A stretch of 5,939 nt of DNA from Chitinophagaceae bacterium (GTDB lineage: Bacteria; Bacteroidota; Bacteroidia; Chitinophagales; Chitinophagaceae): positions 7,927-13,865 of the forward strand of contig PKYU01000086.1 of the NCBI GenBank assembly GCA_003132765.1, written 5' to 3'. Numbering within the stretch: the first letter of the stretch is position 1; each line of letters starts with the position of its first letter. A model generated the notes under the pieces. It did not search any database, had not been told where the DNA came from, and worked only from the letters and a program-made list of their open reading frames with translations. A program made the position numbers and the translations under genes. Positions 1-5,939 of the stretch are shown piece by piece.

Positions 1-1
1 T

Positions 2-1051
2 GAATGGAGGCTTAAAAGTGCGGTTATACTGGAGGGAAACAAGGTGGCAGATATTTTGGCATTGGATAATTTGCCCGAAGATGTTTTTATTATTCAGCAT
101 GCTGAAATTTTAGCTCCCGCATTTATCGATATCCAGATATATGGCGCAGCATCGAAATTATTTTCAGTATTTCCTTCCGCGGATACCCTCGAAAAAATGC
201 GGAAACATTGCTTAATGGGTGGCACAAAATATTTTTTACCAACCATTGCAACTAATGAGCCGGAAATATTTAGAAAAGGAATTGATGCAATAAGAGAATA
301 TTGGAAAAATGGGGGGACCGGCGTTATCGGATTACATATTGAAGGCCCATGGATTAATGTAAAGAAACGGGGGGCTCATATTGAAAAATTTATCCATTCT
401 CCGGAAATTGATGAAGTCAGGGATTTGGTTGAATATGGCAAAGGAGTAATAAAAATAATTACACTTGCTCCTGAAGTATGTACCAAAGAAATAATCAATT
501 ATATCAGTAGAAATGATATCCTTGTTTCAGCAGGGCATAGCAATGGCACCTTTAAGGAAATAAATGAGGCTTTTGAGAATAGAATTAATTTAGCTACTCA
601 TCTATTTAATGCTATGAGCCTTTTGCACCACCGACAGCCCGGCTTTCCTGCAGCAGTTTTACTTCACCCTTCGGTGATGGCAACCATTGTAGCCGACGGT
701 TTTCATGTGGATTTTGCCATGATAAAACTCGCAAAAAAATTAATGGGCGAAAGAATTTTTCTTATAACTGATGCAGTTACCGAAACAAAGGAAGGTCCTT
801 ATCAGCATAAACTTGTTGGTGATAAATATGAATCACACGGAATATTAAGCGGATCCACTTTAACAATTATGAAGGCAATAAAAAATTGTGTTGAAAAATG
901 TGATATTTCGCTTGATGAAGCATTAAGAATGGGCAGTCTTTATCCGGCAAGAGCTTTAGGGATTGATGATATAATCGGTAAAATTGAAAAAGGATTTAGT
1001 GCAGATTTTGTTTTGATGGACGGGCAGTTTAATGTAGTAAGTTGTATTTAA
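2..1051 (+). CDS. nagA: N-acetylglucosamine-6-phosphate deacetylase, 5'-truncated by the window edge
   Basis: This cytoplasmic enzyme hydrolyses N-acetylglucosamine 6-phosphate to glucosamine 6-phosphate and acetate, feeding amino-sugar catabolism and cell-wall recycling. The frame is open from base 2, so the GTG at 44 is an internal valine and not the start; the codons before it (EWRLKSAVILEGNK) fit the N-terminal beta-sandwich of the family. Only some 15 to 40 residues should be missing. Amidohydrolase signatures appear in order: APAFIDIQIYG near 113-154, LHIEGPW with the metal-ligand Glu at 341-343, AGHSNGT with His at 536-538, THLFNAM with His at 599-601, RQPG, DGFH, and LITDAV with the catalytic Asp at 770-772. 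These match Glu131, His195, His216 and Asp273 of E. coli NagA. The C-terminus (ADFVLMDGQ) is typical and complete. The GAAS after QIY differs from the usual glycine-rich GxGG. The gene ends tail to tail with the S41 peptidase gene. The assignment is secure; upstream partners are not visible. Confidence 0.95.
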   Translation, partial: EWRLKSAVILEGNKVADILALDNLPEDVFIIQHAEILAPAFIDIQIYGAASKLFSVFPSADTLEKMRKHCLMGGTKYFLPTIATNEPEIFRKGIDAIREYWKNGGTGVIGLHIEGPWINVKKRGAHIEKFIHSPEIDEVRDLVEYGKGVIKIITLAPEVCTKEIINYISRNDILVSAGHSNGTFKEINEAFENRINLATHLFNAMSLLHHRQPGFPAAVLLHPSVMATIVADGFHVDFAMIKLAKKLMGERIFLITDAVTETKEGPYQHKLVGDKYESHGILSGSTLTIMKAIKNCVEKCDISLDEALRMGSLYPARALGIDDIIGKIEKGFSADFVLMDGQFNVVSCI

Positions 1052-1067
1052 TTTAACCTGAATAAAA

Positions 1068-1190
1068 TTAGTTTCTTTCTTCACTGACTTTTTTTCTTAT
1101 CCATTCCATTTTAGTGTCAACGCCATTTACCACATCTTTATAAACTGGCTTTAAATAAATATCCGGCATCACTCCTGTGCCTTTTTCACC
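1068..1190 (-). pseudogene. Detached C-terminal 40 codons of the S41 peptidase, beyond an in-frame TGA
   Basis: Directly after the TGA at 1193-1191 the same reading frame continues for 40 sense codons to a TAA at 1070-1068. It begins GEKGTGVMPDIYLKP and ends with a charged helix-like stretch (KMEWIRKKVSEERN). The G-x-G-V-x-P-D-I pattern is the conserved segment that follows the catalytic core in S41 peptidases, so this is the real end of the upstream gene and not spacer. Full length would be 487 codons. No start codon and spacing suited to independent translation is evident. Since no second stop or frameshift has accumulated, the nonsense change is recent, read through, or a sequence error. 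It reaches to within 16 bases of the nagA stop. Confidence 0.85.
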
Positions 1191-2531
1191 TCAGTGATGA
1201 TACTGCACCAGCCGAAAGAATGGAAGCCGTACCCTCAATTTTGTGTTGGGTAATTTGATTTCCGGAATCATAATGCCTGAGTTACCATACCATCCGCCAC
1301 CGGTTTCTTCACCTACCAGTTTTATATTATGCTGACTTTTTATTGCATTGCAAAATAACGAGGATGCTGAAAAAGTAAGTCCGTTGGTCAACACATAGAT
1401 ATTTCCATTGTAATGATTTCTTCGCTTAGGCCGGAACGTATGGTGCTCCCAGAATCGAAAATGATATTTTCCGTCCCCTTTCTTGTGCACAACGAATAAC
1501 AGGGCGATATTATTAAAGAATCCGGAAGTAATATGTTTTGTAGAAGGAGTGAAGTTTTTACTTTTCGCATAAGCAGAATCCGCTCCATTAAAGGGACTGT
1601 CACGTAAAAACTTAGTGAGCAAGACAAAATTATTCATATCTCCGCCACCATTGGAACGAATATCAATGACCAGGTTTTTATTACCTTGCTTTCTAAGCTG
1701 CCTGAACGATTTTTTAAAAAAATGCTTCAGATGTCCCCTGGAAAAGCTATTGATCGTCATAAGGGCAAATGAGGTGTCGGTTTGTAATGATCGGATATTT
1801 TCAAGTCTCTTTTTCAAACTCAACTTATTTTCTTTCTTTCTCTCCTCTTTTATTTTCCGGATCGTGTCCGGTGATGGATTAAAAAATGGAAGTGAGATAC
1901 TTTTTTCAATCCCCGAGGTATCCAGGTACCCGACTTTGTAAGTTTTAAAAAGCCCAAAGACATTGCGGTGAAAATAGGGAAAGCTGGTGCTAAGCCTGAT
2001 ATAATTTACATTTTCTGAATATCCATCTGCCACCATGTAAGAAAACATCGTCTTTAATAATTCAGTTATCCTTTGCCCATTTATTGAAGTAATGATAGTC
2101 CCTTTTTTTATAATTGAATCTTCCTGGTTAAGATTCCGGGTAACTATCATCGTATCGTTCCATATCTTCAAGTATAAAGGAAAAGAAGGAATCACTTTGT
2201 CTTTGATAAATCTATTCCAACCCTTGCTCATACTGAAACTGGTGTGACCGCAATGAATGGCAGAAGTGAGCGGTGCTAATATTTTCCATCCAAATTGCAG
2301 TTCTGTCATTGAATCTACAATTGCCTTATACCCTTCATCGAAGTAACTATCCATGCTATCCTTTGGAGTGTACCAATAAAGTGCCGGGTGCTTTTCTTCC
2401 AGGGTTTTGCGCAACAGGATAAAATCGTGTTGCAATTCTTCTTTTGAATACTTCTTATTCGGATCATAATTTTTTGAAACGGAACAGGAGCAGAAGAGGG
2501 AAACAAAAAATAGGGTAATATAAAGCCTCAT
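1191..2531 (-). CDS. S41-family (tail-specific/tricorn-like) peptidase, probable lipoprotein, cut short by an in-frame TGA
   Basis: As read, 446 residues. The N-terminus has a short hydrophobic segment (residues 3-15) followed by FCSCS, a loose lipobox with Cys16 (or Cys14) as the likely lipidated residue, so export to the periplasm or a membrane is inferred. An N-terminal helical region carries GHTS (His96), resembling the DGHT motif of S41 proteins. A PDZ-like stretch (GTIITSINGQ, about 144-153) follows, then a Lys/Glu-rich linker (224-245). The S41 core starts near 255, with LVIDIRSNGGGD (287-298), NGLTFSASS with probable nucleophile Ser388, and GEETGGGWYGN (407-417). The Lys of classical CtpA/Tsp enzymes is absent where expected, so a tricorn-like Ser-His-Glu arrangement (Ser388, His96, Glu408/409) is the better guess. 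The ATG at 2531 places the signal sequence at the N-terminus. The gene lies 71 bases after thiL on the same strand. It stops at a TGA that precedes the family's C-terminal segment, described separately; the substrate is unknown. Confidence 0.88.
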   Translation of the reverse strand: MRLYITLFFVSLFCSCSVSKNYDPNKKYSKEELQHDFILLRKTLEEKHPALYWYTPKDSMDSYFDEGYKAIVDSMTELQFGWKILAPLTSAIHCGHTSFSMSKGWNRFIKDKVIPSFPLYLKIWNDTMIVTRNLNQEDSIIKKGTIITSINGQRITELLKTMFSYMVADGYSENVNYIRLSTSFPYFHRNVFGLFKTYKVGYLDTSGIEKSISLPFFNPSPDTIRKIKEERKKENKLSLKKRLENIRSLQTDTSFALMTINSFSRGHLKHFFKKSFRQLRKQGNKNLVIDIRSNGGGDMNNFVLLTKFLRDSPFNGADSAYAKSKNFTPSTKHITSGFFNNIALLFVVHKKGDGKYHFRFWEHHTFRPKRRNHYNGNIYVLTNGLTFSASSLFCNAIKSQHNIKLVGEETGGGWYGNSGIMIPEIKLPNTKLRVRLPFFRLVQYHH

Positions 2532-2602
2532 GGTTCACAAAAATCTGCTTAAAAGTTGAATCATTTAAGATTAGTTTTCATTTTGTATTAATTGAAAAAG
2601 GG

Positions 2603-3631
2603 TTACGGAAATGCATTCCAGCCCTGTGCAGTAAGCTTGTGACTATTGCCACCCCTGGTAATTAAAATGCCTCCTTCCACTTCTTCAGTAATATGACCTA
2701 TGATGCTAATATTATCATTCACCGCAATTTTATTGTAATCATTCTGGTGAATGGTAAAAAGTAATTCATAATCTTCGCCGCCACTGAGGGCACATGCTGT
2801 TGGATCCAGCTCAAGCTTATAGGCAAATTGGCGAGCAAAATCATTTACAGGAATCTTATCTTCATAAACAGTACAACCCACTTTACTTTGTTTGCAAATA
2901 TGCAGGAGTTCGCTGCTTAGCCCATCACTGATGTCAATCATTGACGTAGGTATTATTTTATCCTCAGCAAAAAATTCAATGATATCTTTTCTTGCTTCTG
3001 GCTTAAGAAAACGGCTTAAAATATAATCCTGATTTTCAAGGTCTGGTTGGACCCCTTTTGTTTCCAGAAAAATTTTCTTTTCTCTTTCTAATATGGTTAG
3101 CCCGAGGAAAGCTGCTCCAAGATCACCACTCACACAAATCAAATCTCCTTGCTTCGCGGTACTTCTTTTAACGAATTTGTCGGCATCTACTTCACCAATG
3201 GCTGTCACACTAATGATAAACCCTTTCTGAGAAGAACAGGTATTTCCTCCAACCAAATCTACATTGTACCTTTCGCAGGCTGTATATACGCCTTCATAGA
3301 ATTCGTCCAGCGCTTCCAAACTGAATCTATTGCTGATCGCAATGCTTAAAGTTATCTGCTGCGGAGTCGCATTCATTGCATATACATCACTAAGATTTAC
3401 TATAACGCTTTTATACCCAAGGTGCTTCATGGGTGTGTACATCAGGTCAAAATGAATTCCTTCCACCAGCATATCCGTGGTAACCACGACTTGTTTTCCA
3501 AAATGATCAAGTATTGCTGCATCATCCCCTATGCCAAGAATAGTTGATGCATTCTTAATCTCAATATTTTTCGTCAAATGGTCAATAAGGCCAAACTCAC
3601 CTAGCGTGGATATTTCTGTTCTCTCAGGCAT
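2603..3631 (-). CDS. thiL: Thiamine-monophosphate kinase
   Basis: This cytoplasmic enzyme phosphorylates thiamine monophosphate with ATP to give thiamine diphosphate, the last step of de novo cofactor synthesis. The 342-residue length is normal for ThiL. It has the AIRS/PurM-like two-domain fold. N-terminal ATP- and Mg-binding motifs are GIGDDAA (33-39), TTDMLVEGIHF (51-61), NLSDVYAMNATP (79-90) and VGGNT (127-131). The C-terminal domain has ISDGLSSEL (233-241) and SGGEDYELLF (283-292), and the protein ends in the family-typical GWNAF. No key residue looks missing. The ATG at 3631 leaves a normal N-terminal lead (ERTEISTLGEFGLID) before the first motif. It lies 40 bases after the monophosphatase gene and 71 before the S41 gene on the same strand, so joint transcription is likely. 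No TPP riboswitch is apparent upstream, and no other thiamine gene is in the window, which suggests thiL sits apart from the thi operon here. Confidence 0.96.
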   Translation of the reverse strand: MPERTEISTLGEFGLIDHLTKNIEIKNASTILGIGDDAAILDHFGKQVVVTTDMLVEGIHFDLMYTPMKHLGYKSVIVNLSDVYAMNATPQQITLSIAISNRFSLEALDEFYEGVYTACERYNVDLVGGNTCSSQKGFIISVTAIGEVDADKFVKRSTAKQGDLICVSGDLGAAFLGLTILEREKKIFLETKGVQPDLENQDYILSRFLKPEARKDIIEFFAEDKIIPTSMIDISDGLSSELLHICKQSKVGCTVYEDKIPVNDFARQFAYKLELDPTACALSGGEDYELLFTIHQNDYNKIAVNDNISIIGHITEEVEGGILITRGGNSHKLTAQGWNAFP

Positions 3632-3671
3632 AATAAATTTTTTAACCGCAGATAACTATTTCGAATATTTT

Positions 3672-4454
3672 TTAAAAATCAGCTCTTATTCCCTGTACCC
3701 ACTCTATAAGCTCTTTGTGAATTTTACCGTTAGTTGCAATAATACCTGGCTGGTATGGCGAATAAGTATCTCCTTTTAAGTCGGTAACTTTTCCTCCCGC
3801 TTCCTCGACTATTATAAATCCGGCTGCACTATCCCAGGCATTGAGCTGGTGTTCATAAAATCCGTCAAAACGGCCGGCGGCTACCCAACAAAGATCAATG
3901 GCCGCACTGCCAAGTCTGCGAACGGGAACTCCTTTTCTGATCAATCTTTCAAAAACCTGTAATGGTCCATTTGGCTGGTCTAAATAAGTGTAAGGAAAGC
4001 CCGTAACAAGGCAACTTCGAAGTACTTCAGTTTTATCACTTACCGAAATCTTTTTATCATTCAATGTGGCTCCTTTGCCCCTTTCTGCAAAAAAGAATTC
4101 ATTAAGATTTGGGTTATAAACTGCACCCATTAGCATTTTGCCGTTGCGTTCAAGCCCTATGCTGACACAACAAATAGGTATTCTATTAGCAAAATTTACT
4201 GTACCGTCAATAGGATCAATAATCCATTTAAATTCGCTGTCTGTAACTTTTTCAGTCGTCTCCTCACTTACTATTCCATGTTCAGGAAAGGATTCCTTTA
4301 TAACGGCCTGTATTGCTTTATCTGATGCGTGATCAGCTTCAGTGACAAGGTTATTGACACCTTCCTTATTACTGATCGCAAATTTACCATTGAAAAATCT
4401 CATCAGTTCTTTTGCTCCTGCATTCGTTGCGTTTATTAAGGCTTCTTTGTACAT
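3672..4454 (-). CDS. Inositol monophosphatase family protein (SuhB-like)
   Basis: A 260-residue Mg-dependent, Li-sensitive type phosphatase, of normal family length. Metal-site motifs are present in order: VSEE (62-65), the signature WIIDPIDGTVNF (77-88) with Asp80 and Asp83, and NAWDSAAGFIIVEEAGG (205-221) with Asp208. GSAAIDLCWVAAGRFDGF (182-199) matches the conserved region before the last metal ligand. All catalytic residues seem intact. The sequence does not settle the substrate: myo-inositol 1-phosphate, 3'-phosphoadenosine 5'-phosphate (CysQ-like) and other sugar phosphates are all handled by this superfamily. IDPIDGTVNF favours the inositol monophosphatase/SuhB branch. The ATG at 4454 gives the expected N-terminal helix (MYKEALINATNAGAKELMRF). 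It is first of a possible three-gene unit with thiL and the S41 peptidase, and is divergent from the glycosyltransferase gene across an 81-base spacer. Confidence 0.93.
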   Translation of the reverse strand: MYKEALINATNAGAKELMRFFNGKFAISNKEGVNNLVTEADHASDKAIQAVIKESFPEHGIVSEETTEKVTDSEFKWIIDPIDGTVNFANRIPICCVSIGLERNGKMLMGAVYNPNLNEFFFAERGKGATLNDKKISVSDKTEVLRSCLVTGFPYTYLDQPNGPLQVFERLIRKGVPVRRLGSAAIDLCWVAAGRFDGFYEHQLNAWDSAAGFIIVEEAGGKVTDLKGDTYSPYQPGIIATNGKIHKELIEWVQGIRADF

Positions 4455-4535
4455 ACCGCAAAGATTATAAATGTTTGTTTATTTATTTGTTATTTATTTT
4501 GTGGCGTTAATTTGACCTTAACTCAATTTCACAAA
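4455..4535. promoter_or_regulatory. Divergent AT-rich intergenic spacer holding both promoters by position
   Basis: This is the only gap between head-to-head genes, so it should carry the start signals for the monophosphatase unit and the glycosyltransferase gene. It contains a run of TTTA/TTTG-like tetranucleotides at about 4474-4502. On the plus strand, TTAATTTG at 4507-4514 differs by one base from the Bacteroidota -7 consensus TAnnTTTG, and TTTG at 4486-4489 could be the -33 element; the 17-base gap is shorter than the roughly 20 usual for this sigma factor. This arrangement would put transcription start just upstream of the TTG at 4536. On the minus strand only a weak AATCTTTG (4466 to 4459) is seen, too close to the ATG for an ordinary leader. 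The role rests mainly on position. Confidence 0.35.
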
Positions 4536-5939
4536 TTGCTCCTTTCGATAATAATAGTAAATCACAACGTTAAATATTTCCTTGACTATTGCCTTTATTC
4601 TGTAAAGAAGGCACTCGGCAATATAGAAGGTGAAATATTTGTTGTTGATAATAATTCTACAGATGGCAGTAAGGCTTTTTTTCAAGGTAAATATCCTGAA
4701 GTAAAATTCATATGGAATAGTGAAAATGAGGGTTTTGCTAAAGCTAATAACAAGGCTCTTAAGTTAGCTTCCGGAGATTATGTTCTTTTCTTAAATCCAG
4801 ATACAATTATTCCTGAAGATTGTCTCGAAAAGTGCATTTCATTTATAAAATCCAAAAATGACATAATTGCCTGTGGTATTAAAATGTATGATGGCTCCGG
4901 AAAGTTTTTGAAAGAAAGCAAACGAGCCTTCCCATCTCCTTTAACTTCTTTATATAAATTAATCGGACTTGCCAGGCTTTTTCCAAAATCAAGGGTTTTT
5001 TCAAAGTATCATCTTGGTTATCTGGATGAAAATATAAACCACGAAATAGATGTAATGGCAGGTGCTTTTATGATGGTGCCAAAAAATATTTTGCAGGCAG
5101 TTGGTTCATTTGATGAAGTTTTTTTTATGTATGGAGAAGATATAGATCTCAGTTACCGGATTCAAAATGCAGGTTTTAAAAATTTTTATTTTGCGGAAAG
5201 CAGCATAATCCATTTCAAAGGAGAAAGTACGAGAAAAGGAAGTTTGAATTATGTAAAAATGTTTTATAAAGCCATGAGTGTTTTTGTAAGTAAACATTAT
5301 GGAGAAACAAGCGCTGGCCTGTTTAGCTTTTTTATCCAGGTTGCCATTTTTTTCCGCGCTGTTTTAGCAGCCGCTTCACGGTTTTTGAAATGGATCGGGA
5401 TGCCTGTAATTGATGCTGCAACAATTTTAATGAGTTTTTGGATCGTAAAATTGTTATGGAATAATTATATTAAACAACATGTAAATTATATGTCTAACCT
5501 GCTTATGATTGCCTTTCCTGCATTTACTATTCTTTTCTTAGCAGCTTCTTATTTTTCAGGTTTGTATGACAATGGTTATAAACAATCAAGACTAAATAAA
5601 TCCACAGCAACGGCTATCATCGTATTATTAGCTGCGTATTCATTATTACCGGAGAGTCTTCGTTTCTCAAGGGGTATTTTATTTTTTGGATCACTAACCG
5701 CTTTTCTTCTTATGACAGCCGAGCGGCTTCTTTTTCTTCACTTGAATATAATAGCAGGTGCAGGATTAAGAGACGAGATAAACCAGACTGTTATTGCCGG
5801 AACAGAAAATGATTTTAATGAAGTAAATAACCTGTTACAAAACGCCGGCATGAAGGAACGCATACTGGGGAGAATAGGACCGGATGAAAAAACAGAGCCT
5901 AATACTATTGGGACCTATAATAACCTTTCTGTAGTATTG
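4536..5939 (+). CDS. Family 2 (WbbL-like) glycosyltransferase fused to a membrane/CoA-binding-like module, 3'-truncated by the window edge
   Basis: The frame stays open for 468 codons to the right edge. No in-frame ATG occurs until about codon 117, well inside the catalytic domain, so TTG at 4536 is chosen: it gives MLLSIIIVNHN, the usual GT2 first strand. TTG at 4512 is the alternative. The GT-A domain (1 to about 255) shows VVDNNSTDGS (36-45), NEGFAKANN (64-72), the DxD-like LNPDT (86-90), the acceptor-side GEDIDLSYR (200-208) and HFKGEST (226-232), as in WbbL-type rhamnosyltransferases. Hydrophobic helices follow at about 263-280, 289-308, 321-341, 357-371 and 380-401, including SGLYD (341-345) and SR (378-379), resembling the N-terminal membrane part of WcaJ/WbaP polyprenyl glycosylphosphotransferases. 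From 417 a Rossmann-like strand (QTVIAGTENDFNEV) begins, with a degenerate glycine motif. A membrane-bound role in surface polysaccharide assembly is inferred. Donor and acceptor are unknown, and a C-terminal sugar transferase domain may or may not lie beyond the edge. Confidence 0.88.
   Translation, partial: MLLSIIIVNHNVKYFLDYCLYSVKKALGNIEGEIFVVDNNSTDGSKAFFQGKYPEVKFIWNSENEGFAKANNKALKLASGDYVLFLNPDTIIPEDCLEKCISFIKSKNDIIACGIKMYDGSGKFLKESKRAFPSPLTSLYKLIGLARLFPKSRVFSKYHLGYLDENINHEIDVMAGAFMMVPKNILQAVGSFDEVFFMYGEDIDLSYRIQNAGFKNFYFAESSIIHFKGESTRKGSLNYVKMFYKAMSVFVSKHYGETSAGLFSFFIQVAIFFRAVLAAASRFLKWIGMPVIDAATILMSFWIVKLLWNNYIKQHVNYMSNLLMIAFPAFTILFLAASYFSGLYDNGYKQSRLNKSTATAIIVLLAAYSLLPESLRFSRGILFFGSLTAFLLMTAERLLFLHLNIIAGAGLRDEINQTVIAGTENDFNEVNNLLQNAGMKERILGRIGPDEKTEPNTIGTYNNLSVVL

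Noticed and set aside
1049..1070. Inverted repeat TAATTT / AAATTA with a 10-base loop whose ends are the nagA TAA and the TAA of the S41 tail, a possible bidirectional terminator.
   Set aside because: The stem is six A-T pairs with no G-C and no clean T tract directly after it on either strand; it is probably a by-product of two facing TAA codons in AT-rich DNA.
1191..1193. TGA as a recoded sense codon (Trp, Gly or selenocysteine).
   Set aside because: All other Trp codons in the window's genes are TGG, no other internal TGA occurs in the four other genes, and S41 peptidases have no selenocysteine tradition; no convincing SECIS-like stem-loop was seen after it.
1388..1941. Short open frames on both strands within the S41 gene (1388-1627 minus, 1615-1941 plus).
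   Set aside because: They overlap the conserved S41 core in other frames, resemble no family, and are explained by low stop density in those frames.
2548..2569. Inverted repeat CTTAAA / TTTAAG in the gap between thiL and the S41 gene.
   Set aside because: Only six base pairs, mostly A-T, with no T run; such repeats are expected by chance in AT-rich DNA.
3149..4332. Plus-strand open frames opposite thiL and the monophosphatase gene (3149-3349, 3531-3779, 4138-4332).
   Set aside because: They are antisense to well-conserved enzyme motifs and have no features of their own.
4459..4466. AATCTTTG on the minus strand as a -7 promoter element for the monophosphatase gene.
   Set aside because: It has one mismatch to TAnnTTTG, lies about four bases from the ATG, and has no TTG element at the right distance upstream.
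4471..4515. A 14-codon open frame (MFVYLFVIYFVALI) ahead of the glycosyltransferase, possibly a leader peptide.
   Set aside because: It is what a TTTA/TTTG-rich tract gives when translated, has no visible ribosome binding site, and shows no attenuator structure after it.
5106..5297. Minus-strand 63-codon open frame inside the glycosyltransferase gene.
   Set aside because: It lies fully antisense to conserved GT2 motifs, with low-complexity Phe/Ile/Lys composition and no recognisable features; it is a chance reading of AT-rich coding DNA.

Overview
The window looks like part of a Bacteroidota chromosome, possibly Chitinophagales or Sphingobacteria-like. This is inferred from the AT-rich composition, the lack of clear Shine-Dalgarno sequences, a short loose lipoprotein signal on an S41 peptidase, and the flavour of NagA, ThiL and a WbbL-like glycosyltransferase. 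No tRNA, rRNA, CRISPR array, insertion sequence or prophage gene was seen. It reads as ordinary housekeeping and cell-envelope DNA, densely packed, with short gaps.

Layout. At the left edge a plus-strand N-acetylglucosamine-6-phosphate deacetylase gene (nagA) enters the window without its start and ends at 1051. Facing it is a minus-strand run of three genes in the order inositol monophosphatase family (4454 to 3672), thiamine-monophosphate kinase thiL (3631 to 2603) and a secreted or lipid-anchored S41-family peptidase (2531 to 1191). Their gaps are 40 and 71 bases, so they may be one transcription unit. An 81-base AT-rich spacer separates the monophosphatase from a divergent plus-strand gene. 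That gene starts near 4536 on a TTG codon and runs off the right edge; its first 468 codons encode a family 2 glycosyltransferase continuing into a multi-pass membrane and nucleotide-binding-like module.

Two points deserve attention. First, the S41 peptidase is cut by a single in-frame TGA at 1191-1193. The same frame stays open for 40 more codons, to a TAA at 1068-1070, and encodes the family's normal C-terminal glycine-rich/Pro-Asp motif, so the 'intergenic' DNA beside nagA is really the tail of this gene. Second, the right-hand gene joins a WbbL-like glycosyltransferase to what looks like the N-terminal half of a WcaJ/WbaP-type polyprenyl-phosphate sugar-phosphate transferase. Whether a catalytic sugar transferase domain follows lies outside the window.

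Functionally, nagA belongs to amino-sugar recycling, thiL makes the cofactor thiamine diphosphate, the monophosphatase removes phosphate from a small sugar or inositol phosphate, the S41 protein is an envelope peptidase, and the right-hand protein probably builds surface polysaccharide. Apart from a shared cell-envelope leaning, nothing shows that these genes form one dedicated system.
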